NCBI RefSeq assembly: GCF_023343835.1
Contig: NC_064444.1
Span: forward strand, 16,529,219 to 16,593,218
DNA length: 64,000 nt
Source of the DNA: Lagopus muta
Taxonomy: Eukaryota > Chordata > Aves > Galliformes > Phasianidae
Direction of reading: 5' to 3'
Made by a program: the position numbers and the translations under genes
In this document: positions 1 through 13,330 of the stretch, in pieces
How positions within the stretch are numbered: the first letter of the stretch is position 1
How the letters are laid out: the number at the start of each line of letters is the position of its first letter
The notes under the pieces: model-generated
Told to the model about the DNA's origin: nothing
Database searches by the model: none
What the model saw: only the letters and a program-made list of their open reading frames with translations

Positions 1-1221
1 AGGGTACATATGTATTAGAGTATTATGAATCCATGGCCTTAAAGCACATGAAGTGTTTGTGTGGCAGTCACTACAGAATACCTGCAGCTGTCACTAAAGG
101 CAGACAGACTGGCTATCGCTGTAACAGAGGAGTCATGTTGGGTAGTACTTTACACCTACTTCGCACAGGCATAAATTGTAAGACTCTGAAGATCAGATCT
201 GGTCCCTTCAGATCTTTGGTTTACTTTCTATGTGGGTAGGAATCCACGTCTGATGATGTATCTACAGTAGGAAAAAGCATGTTTTAGAGGTGCAGAATTT
301 TGTCGAAGGCAATTCCATCTTTAAATTCTTGCTAGATGAAAGTACTAGCAACCTGACTCACCTGCAAAATTGAAGCTTATGCTATTCATCTTTATTCCCT
401 GGGAAGACAAACATGACAAAGGGTGTAGACTCTGTTTCGTATTAAGTGTTCTGCTCTGTTCCTCTCACTTTCAGATAAGCCGTTCTGTATAGGATGAGGT
501 TTTTAGTAAATGGAACAAGGCTTTTCCCTTTAGCCACATTTTTGTGACTATATAAATTTATCCTCTTTTTCTCACATCTTGCAAAAAGGGATTTTTAAAA
601 ACATTCCTTTGCATTAGCATTGAAAGCACTGAAAGACATAATGCATCCAACCCCTGTGAAACTGCTGGATGCAGGGAAACAAGGTGCAGCTCACCACCTA
701 AATCAAAGATTTTATGCTTTAATCAAAGAGACAGCTTGCATTCTCAGCTTTTGATTTCCACAAAGCTTGTTTGTTTTACTTAAGGCTAGTTTACTACACC
801 CGTGTTACCATGGAATTGCTAGGGAGCTAAGCCACACCTTTATGAACATACTTAGCACTTCCTGCACAGAATAGCCTTAAGAGCAGTCTCCTATATGCCA
901 AAGAGATAATAGGAAGAAAAAGAGCATGCATGACTACATCTTAAGATCTTGGCTAGCTGGCAAAGCCATTGCATGTCACCTGTGTGTTCTCATACAATAG
1001 TTCATGAAAGGTTTTTGGGCAGTGTTTACTGAGAGATGTATTTTTTCAAATAAATTTATACTTAGGATATTGGTAATATGTCTCCTACCCTTTCATCATC
1101 TGAATCCAGCTCTTCCACTGGTGACTGCTCTGTGACTGGAAGAAAACAAATGGTGGATTGCTCTCAAATCCTTCTGGGGTAATACATATTCTACTACTGT
1201 ATTACAGTAATGGTAGACTGG

Positions 1222-1256
1222 CAGGATGAGGGTTCCAACAGACAGGATGAGGGTTC
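1222..1256. repeat. short direct duplication, 14-bp units
   Basis: A 14-base unit (caggatgagggttc) occurs at 1222-1235 and again identically at 1243-1256, a spacing of 21 bases. This is a recent local duplication in non-coding DNA. No function is apparent. Confidence 0.7.
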
Positions 1257-3243
1257 ATTGTATGTAAACAACCCTCCTTCTCTCAGTGCTTTTTGGCAGT
1301 GTGGTATTATTGCTAGTTTACTTACATCTTCCTTTTCCTGGTTCACCTGCAATTTGAATTATATCAAAATATGTGTCAGTTTTGACCACTCCTTAATATT
1401 TATATCAAGATAAGGACTTTTTATTACATAGTAAAGACATAATTTTTAAAATACATATTCAGTACTATAAAAATCAAAGCACAAAACTTTCTGCTGAAAC
1501 TTATGCTGCCTAGAGTTGCCTAAAGCACATTGAACACTCAGAAACCTCTCCTTACTGATGAATCATTCCAGTTGTTTCACAGATTCTTCCTTTAACCTTC
1601 TGACTGAGGATATAAAACTATCTTTCATTTTATTGACACAGCGTACTGCAAATAGGCCAGCAGTAGAGTTTGTGTAACAGTAAAGAAAAAAAGTAATTTC
1701 ATATAAAAGACTGGGACTTCAGATCATTATTTCTTAGAGTTCTGGCAACATGCTACAGATGACAGTAGCTGCGAATGCTTGGGTGGATGGTAATGGTGAC
1801 TTATATGGTAGCTACTGGCACTGCAGCAAGGTGGAATACATAAAAGCAATTGTATTCTGTAGGAACATGACCACTATCATCCAGTTTATGGACACAAAAC
1901 TATTTCAAAATCACAACAGGTAAAAGAAATGACAGAAAATCAACAGCATTACCATGCAACATTCCCTTCATAATTTGTTAAAACAGGAAAATATTTACAG
2001 ACAACACCAGAAACTTAAAAATTACACCAGAAAATTAAAAACATTACACAGTTACTATGATTATCCTCTTGCTATTAGTAGGATTAAACCTGCAGTATAG
2101 ATTACCATGATACAGGCTCAAATGTAATAGGAAAAGATTCACACTTTGAGTTACAATTTGGTTCCACAGGCCTAAAAGCAGTATAGATATACTGTGCATC
2201 TTGGGATTTTAATTGCTGCAGAGCAACATCGTTCTCTACCCCCATACAGTCACAATGTACTACTGAGAAGTGGCAGAGAAGAGGTTGTGAACATACATAC
2301 ACTGAAACAAGGCAAGTGAATATAAAGCAACAGCCAGATTCATTTATTTGTGCAGTTTATCTGTAGTAGCAACCAAAGCCCCAGTATGCAAACAGCCCAG
2401 GCAATTGGGGGCGGAGGTACGTAGTCTACAGCCCTGCAAAGAAGTCATGTGAAGCAATACTCTTTTATTAGCAGTCTTTCTCAAGACTTGGCTCAAAGGG
2501 ATTTACAAATCACTGTATACACAGTCATGGAGCAACTTCTTCATTGTTGTATGGTCAATATGCTGCATAAGGCAGAAAAGTGGTTTTTTTTTGTGCTCTC
2601 AAGTAGAATAGAAGACATCCCTTTCTTAGTAGAATCTTAATGGACATGCAAAACAGATTAGCAGGCAGGATTATATAGCCCACAAAAAAGTTAAATCTGT
2701 TTCAGGAAAAGGGCTAATTAAGGCAAGAGTTCTGTAAGTCAGGCTCACAGGTTTCTAATTCTTGGCAACAAATGTTCATTGTCATGTGCTGTTATTTAAT
2801 ACCAGATTTACTTTTCATTGTTCATTTCTTTCCACAGTGCAATCAAGGCTAGATTAGAAGCTTGTCACACCTCAACAATGGCATTTGCTTAGCTTTGGGC
2901 ATGATGGTTTATGCAATGGATGAGGAATACTGAAGTAAAGATGTTTAGGAATGTGTTCTCAAACTTATAAAATCTTACAGCTGTGTCCCTGAGTGAGAAA
3001 GTTAATTTTAAGAGTGTGCTTTATATATGAAGCTTAGGAATCTGTATCTTCTAGAGCTAAAAGAGAAAGAAAAAAAAAGACATACAAAGCTAACTTCAAT
3101 TTCAAATACTTCAATGGCATCAACCTTGAATTCCAGAGAAGGAAAAATATAAAAGTTCAATTTTCTAATCTATTTCCTAGAGCAAAATACATTATTTCAA
3201 TAACATAATGTTAACATTGACATTGCAAGCTGACCAACGTAGT

Positions 3244-3320
3244 AGAATCATAGAATCATAGGTTAGAAAAGACTTCTAAGGATGTCAGGTGCAACTATCA
3301 ACCCATCGCTATCATGCCCA
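3244..3320 (-). mobile_element. degenerate CR1 LINE 3'-end fragment
   Basis: The segment starts with two copies of an agaatcat-type unit, the reverse complement of the CR1 3'-terminal octamer. It continues with a diverged version of the conserved block (gttagaaaagacttctaagg, then caactatcaaccc). The 3' terminus lies at the left, so the element is on the minus strand. It is much more diverged than the copies at 13235 and 45681 and is therefore probably an older insertion. The right boundary is approximate. Confidence 0.6.
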
Positions 3321-6300
3321 TACTGCGTACTGTACATGCTCATACACATGGAGCTTTGCTTATATATTCTTTTTCATTCCTTACCTTTGTGCTCCTTCAG
3401 CATCTGAGAGAAAGGCAGACACATGATCTGTCTCCCCTTTAGCCTTTCTGGCTTCCTAGAAATCTTCCTTTGGTTTCTATGTGTTCTACACTTTATCTCA
3501 AGCACCTGAAAACGCAGAATATAAACTCAGCATACAGCAACACAATGATTACAAGACTGTATATACCACGGTTTCCCACGATAATAGTGAAAATAAAATG
3601 ACAAGTATAAATTGAATACATATTTAATACACTGTTTAGGACACACAGTACAACTGGCCTCTCTCCTCCAATGAAGGAAAGAAAGTGACACTCCATGAAA
3701 CAGTGTCTTAATAGAATGAAATTCACACCTGCTACAGTGCCATTCCATTATAAATTTAATATTTACACACTTGATTTGAACATGACTTTTCTACCAGCAG
3801 TACATAGGAGTGTTCTTGGTTATGGTTTTTTTCCCCCATAATGTTTGCCTAGGAAACAAACAGTCTTTCCATTCAGAATGCCCCTTCAGGAAACCTTTCC
3901 TCCTTTCCTATCAGCAGTACCATTATGGAATATTCAAGAACTGCTTAAGTTACATTACTGAATTGTCAGCACTGCGTGAATTTTAGAATTAAATGGATAT
4001 TTTTTATATGTTGATTATGACCTAAATAGTACTATTGGAATGGGTATATATATTTTTACATTGTCTTCCTTTTTCTCTCATTTCTCCTCCCCATTTGTGC
4101 ATAAATGCATGCATACCCAGCATTGCCACAGTCATAGTCAAGATGCCTCACTTTGCTACCCTTGATACAACAGCAGGGTGAATAGAAGAATTCCCTGTGA
4201 GGATTTGGGAGCTCAAGATGCCTGCTCCTACTAGTAAAGAGCCCGAAATTGTATTTGAGTCACAAATGAAGAGGTGTTTGTCTTCTTTGGAGTGAGATGG
4301 AGATACGTTTCATTTAATTAGAAAAGTACAAAGGAGTTCTATGGCAGGTTTTAGTTCAGAGCAGGATTGTGACTAAATCTTTCTGAGAGTGTGCACAGAT
4401 CCCAGATGTGAAGCACTTCACATGCCTAGAAAAGACCTAGTATTTCTTACCATTGAACCCATTTCTCAAGAAGTAGCTTGAGCGATGTGACTGATGTCAG
4501 CTGTGATGGCAGCGTCCTGCACATTGCTATTCTGATGTGCAGGGGTTCATCTACTGCTTCCTGCTAAGCAAACTCAATAGAAGTTGGCAGATAAAAGACT
4601 CCATTGTTTCACAATCTTCAGTAATGCAAGGGTGAATTTCTGTTGAAATGTAAAGCAACAATGGATTCCATTATTTTGAAATACATCAGCTATATTATAG
4701 TTATTGGACACTGGATCTGTATGAGAATAGATCAGGAGAATTGCTCCTGCTGTACTGGATGCATTTTATTTTGCCACGGTAGGACATGCAATGAACACAG
4801 GTATGAGGGTTATTCATGATACTGAACTTCATTTTGAAGAATTCAAAACGTTATTTTCTTTGCCCATTGCTAAGGAGAAGAATGATGCTAATGGAACTGT
4901 CTTTTAATCTCTACATGACTATATATTGGCTTGGACAGAGCTATGCTCTGAAGAGTTGAAATTAGTGGATGAGACCTTTAAGGGGACATAATATCATGAT
5001 GCATTTGTGTTTCACCATGAAAATATGAACATCTTAAAAGAAATGCACTGGAAGATGGTGGTGGCACAGTACCCTACAGCAGTGCTCTGCATTTCAATCT
5101 CACATTTCAATCAAATGGTAGGTGCTATCATCTGAAACAATACCTAATTATGGAATTCCTCCTCCTATGGTCTCCTATTTAATTACGAATTTATATTAAT
5201 TTGTATGAAATAGAAAAATGAACCGTTAAGCTGTACCTAGCCTACTTCTGTTGTTGGACCATTGGGCTAATCATACCTTATTCAGATTAACGAAGTCAGC
5301 CTTCAGTGACTAACAATCTGAAAATATTCTTGGTTTTGTTGGCTTTACAAAGCATAATGGAAGAAACCTCTGCTCAACAGTTGCACATCCTTACCCTTCT
5401 GTTTCTCCTGCTTTGTTCAACGTAATTCTAATAATTCTCCTTAATGTCTTGGGAATGATAAGACATTTGTATGTTCTCTGAATTTATTTACTTTTTTTTT
5501 ACTCTGAAGATGTGTTTCAAAATAAGTAGTTGTACCTAAAAAATACAGGAGACATGTTTAAACAGTAGCAAGTTTCACACTTCATATGCACTACAAAGAA
5601 AACCACAAAATAATAGACATATCCAGTTTTAAATATAAAATATGTATGTTTACATACATGTAATATTGACATGTGGGAATCAGATATGAGACTTTCATAA
5701 CATTGAGGTGATACATAGAAACTTTGAAGAGGCCATGGATATTCTTTTCCCATTTGTAAGCATGCATTTTTGTCTATAGCCCACACAGAACTTTGAAAGT
5801 CACCTTTGAAAATGTTCTTGTACAGTGGATCCACAATACACTCTAGCCAAGAGGACAAATGCTTCTACTGCAGTTGCTCTGCTGTACAGCTTGTCTCAAT
5901 AAGGAGCATTTCAACTTGTTAGAGAAAGACTTTATCTTCTGTCTTGAGTCATAGTTCTGAAAAGGGGAAGAGGAAAATCTACATCATTGTTAGTGTTTGT
6001 TAATGGAAACTGTATCACATATGGTAAATTGAAATACCAGTTTGTTTGTTCAGGCTAGCTTTTATCATTAGTACGTTAACCCTTACTGAATAATGTGGAA
6101 TCCTCTGCTTGAATGTTTTCTAGTTATCAGGATAGTCAAGCTATGCTCTAGAAAGTGAACACAATTCATGACTTAATTCACGTGATCTACAACCAATCAT
6201 TTTTCAGAGTGAATTGTTGCTAGGTAATACAGAAGTAGGTACTAATATTTGGCCAGACAAAGGCATTTCAAAGATCTGTTCAGCCTTTAAGTAAGGAATG

Positions 6301-7242
6301 GACTTGCTATAGATTACTTTGAACAGTTTTGTCAACCATAAAACACATCCCATTTGCTTGTCAGAGCTTCTAAAAAAGTATGTATAGCCATTGTGGTCTT
6401 CAGACCAGGGCAGGACACACGATCCAATTTCTTTCAAAGTCATCATCTGCTTAGCTTTCAACAAAAGGTGTTTTATGACATCTGGGATAATTTTGCCCAT
6501 ACACTGTTAGGGAGTATTCACATGATCCTTTCTGCTGGATACTCTGTATGACAGGAAACAGAAGGGTTATCAGTGATAGCATATTAATACGCAGCACTGC
6601 CAGGAAAATGCTGAGCTAAGGTTTATTACTATCTTGGCAGTTTCTTAAACTGATACATTGCTCTGCCACTTAGTGTATGTGGTAAGATTACTGCAAACTT
6701 GGCTGAGAGCATTTGCATCTTTGTAAGCATTGTTTCATTGCATGATATCACCAAAGGAAACAAATGTCAAAGGAGAAGTCACACCTAAATCTGAAGCTTT
6801 AATGGTTTAATGAGGTATAAAACAGGCTCACATGAGCATCTGCAAGTTTGAATTGTATTCTGAACTTCAACTCTGTTTAGGAAATCTTTAGTTTGATGTT
6901 TGTCTTTTCAAGCAAAACTTTTCTTGAAGCAAAATATTACAGCTAAGCTGGTTTGACAGCTTGCCACCAGAAGTGGGAGGTCCTTCTTATTTCCCCACTC
7001 TTTTCTTTCACAGCTTCATATTTCTCATCTCTTTATACATGCGGTGGTTGTGGTCAGACCCAGGCTGAGCCAATGCAAGTTGTTAAATAATCAGTAAAAC
7101 ATATTTCAGTCATCAACACGACTTTGTTCTGCAGGGTTACTGCCAGAGCCTGCATACAAAGAGGGGCACAGTCAAGAGGGGGATCAAACCATAAAACCGT
7201 CCAAAGCCGCAATGCAACATTCTTCTCATGACCTACTGTACC

Positions 7243-7281
7243 AAAATAAATAAATAAATAGATAGATAAATAAATAAAAAA
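7243..7281. repeat. (AAAT)n microsatellite with GATA interruption
   Basis: About ten tandem tetranucleotides of the aaat/taaa type are interrupted by two gata units. Such a tract is prone to length variation. It lies in non-coding DNA. Confidence 0.85.
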
Positions 7282-9271
7282 TCTATACATGTTTTTGCAT
7301 GTGTGTGTTTGTAACCAGGAGTATGAAAGCTGTTTATTACGGCCTAGACCCCCAAAACTATCCTTTAGCTAGACTAAGTTACAGTTTCACATTGTATGTC
7401 TTCTTTGATAGGCAAGTTGGGTTTAGAAGAGCTGCTTTTGGAATACTGCTACCAAGAAGAGTGATTGTGGCATTCTGACCTCATAGGGTCCCTCAAAACA
7501 AGTGTGTTAGTTTGAGGTGTGACAAGGAACAGACTAAGATTTTATTCCTGGAATATTAAGGTACACATTCTCATCAGTTCAGTATAGACCAAGCCTCCCT
7601 ACTGGTCTAAAGACACAACATTTACTTCACAGATGCATGTACTGAAGGAGACAAAGCAACACAGTGAGATTAAGCAGTAAGCTGTCTGTTAGTGAATGGG
7701 TCATGCTTTCATAGTTGCACAGCGGTGTTATTTTAAATATCCACAGCAACCATTTTAGCCTCTGGGTAATCTTTCAAATTAATTACGGAATTTTACATTT
7801 TCAAACTTTTTTAGAGTGAAAACTAACAGACAGACGAAATGGCTAGACAAGAACAGAAAAGCACCATCTTTAAGCTTCCTATAAAAATCAAAGTATGGGA
7901 CAGAGAAACTGATCTTGGACAGAGCTGCCAGTGTTCGATTCCCACAGTCTCACAAAAGCTTGCTGGTATGAAGGACAGACCTTTTCAACACATCAGACAC
8001 ACAAGCATATGCATTTTGTGTGTGCTCCCTAGGCACCTCCAAACAGATTTATGTATAGCAGTGTGCGTAGACAGAGCCTTTGAACTGTTGCTTTAAGTAC
8101 AATTTCAATCTGCTATGAGGTGATTCCGATTTTTGAGAAAAGGATTCAATCTGACAACTGGAGTGGTCATTTTAGGAACATCCTGATCCTATCAGCCAGC
8201 TTTGCTCATGAATAAATACCATGCAGCCAGATTCTTTTCTTCCCCATCCCACCTCTTAAAAACAAAAGCAGCCTCGGGCTATTAAGCCTTCCCCCATCAC
8301 CCGTTAATCCCCAGGAAACAGCTTCTTTCTCAACTGTTTTTGCTTAACTGATGCAACATTTAACACCTCAGATGAATCAACACTGGGCAACTAGTCAGCT
8401 TCTGACTTCACTGCCGTTTCAGTTCCACAACACTAAATTAGGATTTCAGGATTCAGATGACTAGCATTTTAGGAGGCCACTTTAGAACCCACAATCGCCT
8501 CTGACACCTTATTTGCTCTTCTTCCTTTGAATCTGTAGATTCTGGTAATGCAATTCAGTCCTCCTGCATAGACTGTTCTGGTAACTCATGACATCTACAT
8601 TGTGTAAAATGTTTTATAAGCACGGAAGTTCTTCAATCAAGTTTTTTAAGTTCTAGGATTCATATTTACAGTTATTCCTTATATGACTTTAGCATCAAAA
8701 TAAAATATTCAATTGATATATTCACTGAAGAGAAAGCAGTTTCAGTGAACAGAAAAACAGTTCTCTTTCTCAGTTGAGCTTAACAAGATATGCTGCTGGA
8801 TGACAGAAATGGGAGGACAGGAGAAACAAAGAGAATCCCCTAGGAATCCTTTCTTCAGTGTGCATTTATTTTTTAATATATTATATATATTTGTACATAC
8901 ACATTTTTTCAAGCAGTTATTCTAAAGGATGGATATGGATGAAAACCCTTGATTTTTGCAGGAGTTCAATTTGTTTCTATGTGTACTTCTCCTCCACCTC
9001 CCCAAGCCATTTTATTGAGCTGAGTGGCCTCTATGTGTAACAGAAATAGCATTAGTCAGCAAGATCTTGTCTTTAGTTTTTAAAGCTTATAACCAGCAAA
9101 GGAAATGACCCAGAGAGCAGAAAAGGAAGTCTCTACTTTCTTTGTTTCTATTCCACCAACTCTTCACTGTCTCTACCAGGAAGAATGTATCGTCTTTCAA
9201 GCAAGTGATGTTTTTTCATTTCAGCTTTGCCCCTAACCTCCTCCAGCATCCTCACGGGGTGAGGCTATGGG

Positions 9272-9478
9272 TTACGTTTGCTTAGCAGCCTCTAGCGGCT
9301 CACCACAGAAGTTACCAAAGGCTGTATCTTCACGTGCAGCAGCCACAGCATATTTCTGCTCACTGTGCTTTGCCGGGATGCTCATAACCACATAGTAGCC
9401 TATGAACAAGGATGAAGAAAGAAAATAAAAAGATAAGCCAATTCCACTGAGCTGTGTGCCATAGGAGTTAATTTTTCT
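9272..9478 (-). other. candidate terminal coding exon with one membrane segment
   Basis: On the minus strand a pyrimidine-rich tract ends in a usable acceptor (tgtttcag), followed by 68 open codons and a TAA stop. The translation contains a hydrophobic stretch of about 20 residues (starting LSGIGLSFYF, ending IGYYVVM) and then a polar tail of about 35 residues with two alanine-rich stretches. Several CpG dinucleotides survive here in otherwise CpG-poor DNA. I do not recognise the protein, found no partner exon, and the length is within what chance allows. It is a lead, not a gene call. Confidence 0.15.
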
Positions 9479-9505
9479 CTGAAACATTTACATGTTGGTG
9501 ACAAA

Positions 9506-9534
9506 AGTGATAAATGGTGATAAGTGGTGATAAA
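9506..9534. repeat. short tandem repeat of gtgataa-type units
   Basis: Three imperfect 9-10 base units (gtgataaatg, gtgataagtg, gtgataaaag) follow one another. Read on the minus strand they form the pyrimidine-rich tract in front of the candidate exon at 9272-9478. Confidence 0.6.
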
Positions 9535-10119
9535 AGAAACAGATACAAAGAAAAGAAGAAGCAATAGCCACAAGGTGCTTGATTTGTCCCAAGTGCACTA
9601 CATATTCCTTACAGTAACATCTGTCTTGGACCTTATGAGTTCATTCTTCAAGTTTCAAATAGAAACAATAGATGCAAGATTTCAAAGATTTCTCTCACAT
9701 TCTAATAAGAAACTCTTCTAGAGGTTCCTCTTCCATCCACAAATGCAAGCCCCTACAATTTGAGACCTTAAAGTGTTTCTAGCAAATACAGCAATTGCTT
9801 ACTGGAAAACTAAAGCACTGTGCAAATCCTTGTAGATGTTCTCCCATTTTTAAGAGAAAAGCAAAGAATTAGAGACACCAGAATCACAAATCTAGCCAGA
9901 CTACCTTTTGAGTCTTGAGCAGACAGTAGGTGAAAGGAAGGAGGTTTAAGATGTGTCCTGAAGATCAAAATCCAGCATGTTTACTAGGAATGATAAACCT
10001 CAGTTGCCTACACCTAATTTCATGCTATTAGGAGTTAATTGGTAATACATTTTTTTTTTTTTAATGAAAGTGCATCTGACCTGTATTATGGTGAACAACA
10101 AAGCGTTGAACAACATCCT

Positions 10120-10173
10120 AGAATAGAATGAAGTTATAGAATGAAGTTATAGAATAGAATAGAATGAAGTTAT
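10120..10173. repeat. minisatellite of 13-bp and 5-bp units
   Basis: A 13-base unit (agaatgaagttat) occurs at 10125-10137, 10138-10150 and 10161-10173. Two 5-base agaat units separate the second and third copies, and one agaat-type unit lies at the left edge. The agaat units look like expanded remains of a CR1 terminal repeat, but no CR1 body follows, so the origin is uncertain. Confidence 0.75.
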
Positions 10174-13100
10174 AAGCACAGTTTCTGACTTCTCAGCTAA
10201 GTTAAAATATTGCATATATTCTAGGCTACTCCCATAGGAATAACTCAGTTTACCACTGAGCATTGTAAAGCAGAACTGCATCTAAGAACTCATCTGTGCT
10301 TTTCTTCCTGTCTTATTTCCAGGTATCCAGATAGTTGATGACATGGAAACCAAAGACAAGGCTATTTGATAAGGCACTGCTACTCCCTGCATTGATAACA
10401 GCTCTCTCCAAGCTCGAATATTCTTCATCTCAGCTAATCCTCAGGTTTTAATGAAGCTGTACAGGAAAAAAGCATCCAGTTGATTTCAGATTTTCTGGAC
10501 AATGCTGGTGAGTACAGAACAGTGAGATTTGCAATGTGAAGTTCTCATCTATATTTCTTCTTGAGAAAAATAAGATTAGTGTAATCAAGTGCGATATTTG
10601 GTCCTTTGTAATGGGTAAGAACTGGTTTATTTTAACTGCCCTTGTGGCCTTCCTGTTGATGATTTAGTATCCTGAACACTAACACAGCAGCTGTGTATAC
10701 ATGTAAATAGGCTTTCTGTTGTGCTAATTGGAATTACATTTACTTATTTGGACCTGATCTTCTTCTGAGATTCTTTCATATTAAGTCTGTGATGTAAAAA
10801 AAAAAGAACTATTTATTTCAGCCTACTATCCAGTTTAACCGACTGTAATATAAACTGCTTTTCAAAACACCCATAACCCAGCTGTTCTTTCACAAAAGCT
10901 GAAACTATAGACTGCTGTCAGTTTGTCTCACATTTTACCTTTTCTCCTTAGTTAATCTCTCAACTAATGGCCTTCATCACACTGAAAAACTCTGTCCTCC
11001 AAATTCTGCTTCAGAAAGGAAGTTTAAAACACTTTGTTTAAAAAAAGCAAACAACTTGAAGTCAGGAAATTCAAAGATGAAAATTCAGTATAATTAGGAA
11101 GAAAAACCCAAAACCTGTGACCTTACATCAATACAGCCATGGAATGAAGGCTAAATCTGTGCTGTGAAAGAATTTTATCAAGGCTCAGGCAGTTTTTTTA
11201 TTTTCACAGGAAAGTACATTCATATGCTTAAAGAATTGAAAGAAGTGGGAACAAGAACAAAAGGACATAAACCACCTTAAAAATGCCATTTATTTATAAT
11301 GCCAGAATTCAGGGACGCTGAAAATATTCTTTTCCATAATGCTGCCCAGGGCTGCAGCTTTCCTCATCATCATGTAATGAGGAAGTAGCTGCACAGTTTG
11401 ATCAGGGAGAGAACAGCTCCACAATCCAGAGGCAAAGCCTCAGACTAGACCTCATAGGAGATCATCTGAGTGGACCAAAAGGATTTGTGGCAAAACAGAT
11501 ACTAGGATTTTACCTAGCATATTCCATGATCTTTGCTCTGTTTAAGAACTGTGAATCATAGCAGCTATATAACACAGTTGATGCTGTGTGACGCATCAGC
11601 AGGCAAGCCCTCAGGTAGTGGAAGTGAGGACTGAGATGTCCAGATTTCCATTATTATCTCCACCTCTGTAGTCAGAGTTCACTAGTCAAAACTTGTTGGA
11701 ACTGATTTTTAGGTTTTGATGATCAGTCTCCTGTAAGTTAAGGTGTCTGTGTGTTAGCTGTTCCTTATTAGCTTTGTGTTGCCCTCCATTGTATTTCTGA
11801 TACCTTGTCATATTTGGAATACAGAATACTTTCATTCTACTTAATATCACATGAGATGATATCTTATTAGCCTCTGCTCCTGTGCAGAGGCTAGTCCTGT
11901 TTCTTCACAACTGCATGAGCTTACCTTTCCCTTGCCTTTCATTTCTACAGTCCAGACACAGAAATTTCACAAAGCAATCACAAGGCATAAGCAAGATCTG
12001 CTACACTGAAGTACTGTCACCCCTGAAATGTAAGTCAGCTGCATGAAGGAAGGGAACCAGTAACAGACATCTTACAATAGAGAGCACAGAGCACATCTGC
12101 TGTGGCTGAAATCACAGGGGAAAATTTTGGTAGGAAATGCAATTATCGTACTGGAATTTGGCAGCACCACCTGGATTGACATTCTTCCTTCATAGCAAAT
12201 CAGGGATTTTTGATGACTGGAAGTAAGAAAAGTCTTGGTTTTCTTTTCTTTTTTTTTCCTAAAAAGCTGCCACTTTCATCAAAAGATTGATCCAGTATTG
12301 TCAGAAGGGCTTCTCCAAACTAGAGCTTACATCCAAATACAAACTGGAAGAAATAACTACTTGGATTAGTAACAACAGCTTGGATAGTTTAGCATAGTGC
12401 TTTCTACAAAAATGTTCTAGTAACAATTAATTTTCATCAAAATACCTTTTTTTAAAAAAGTAAGATTTTCTTTACCACAGCTCAACACCTGAAGTTGTTA
12501 GAAAAGAACACTGAATAGAAGAACATGCATGATCTCTGAGTTTATCTGAAGGATATCTTCGTAGATCCTATAAGTAAGTCTCTTATTTCAAAAGAGTAAA
12601 TTTTAGTGCACGAGAAGGACTACTTAATGAATCTTCATCCATCAAAGACTGAAAGGAAGGGAAAGATCAAAGTGTGTTTACAGTCAAGATGCTAAAACTA
12701 TGTATGTTACCCGAACTACAAAGAAAGGCTTCATCCATAACAAGATAAATAATCCATTCAGAAAGACAGAGATCTCAATTAGTGTCTCATATGGAAGTCT
12801 CACACTTTATACAGCACAGCTAGTCATGTACAAAAGGTTTTCAGCACAGCAAAGGTATTGACTATATACGAATCATGTAAAACATTATCATAAAATTAAT
12901 TACTAGGGTCTTTTAATTGTTGCCATTGTTTGTGTTTGCACATGTAAACTTGGTGTTCTGTTGTAACTTTTTGTTATATTAACTTAGAAATTCATTATAA
13001 AGGACTTCAGCTTTAGACAGAAATTCAGTGTTATGAAACTCATAAAACCATGATGTCTACTTATTTTGAGATAATAGATACACATTAATATTACTCAAGT

Positions 13101-13234
13101 TTTAACACTAGTTTTTTTCACTAAAGAGCAATAAAACAAAAGCACTGGACAACAGGGCTTTGGGTTCACGTTCCGTTCTGCACTGCCCTGCATGGATCTC
13201 TACATATAGCTGAAGTAATAAGGATCTTGTCCTT

Positions 13235-13330
13235 CACAGAATCACAGAATCACAGAATTGTAGGGGTTGGAAGGGACCTCCAGAGATCATCGAGTCCAAC
13301 CCCCCTGCCAAAGCAGGTTCCCTACAGTCC
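13235..13330 (-). mobile_element. CR1 LINE 3'-end fragment, well preserved
   Basis: Octamer-type repeats (cacagaat, three copies) are followed by the highly characteristic avian CR1 sequence ggttggaagggacctccag and gagtccaacccccctgcc. The 3' end of the element is at the left, so the copy is on the minus strand. Only about 95 bases of the 3' region remain, the usual 5' truncation of CR1. This is the best evidence in the window for an avian genome, and its low divergence suggests a fairly young copy. Confidence 0.93.

Larger units (their letters stand above)
1..13234. other. AT-rich intergenic or intronic DNA, no demonstrable gene
   Basis: No reading frame here is longer than about 113 codons. 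Several stretches of that length are expected by chance in 64 kb of AT-rich DNA read in six frames, and none of the translations resembles a protein family I know. The stretch holds a degenerate CR1 fragment (3244-3320), short tandem repeats (1222-1256, 7243-7281, 9506-9534, 10120-10173) and one weak candidate exon on the minus strand (9272-9478). It could be intergenic DNA or part of a long intron or untranslated region of a gene centred outside the window. The sequence alone does not decide this. Confidence 0.6.

Noticed and set aside
5517-5858. Minus-strand frame of 113 codons
   Set aside because: No family resemblance and an aromatic-rich C-terminal half typical of translated AT-rich DNA. 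A few frames of this size are expected by chance in the window.
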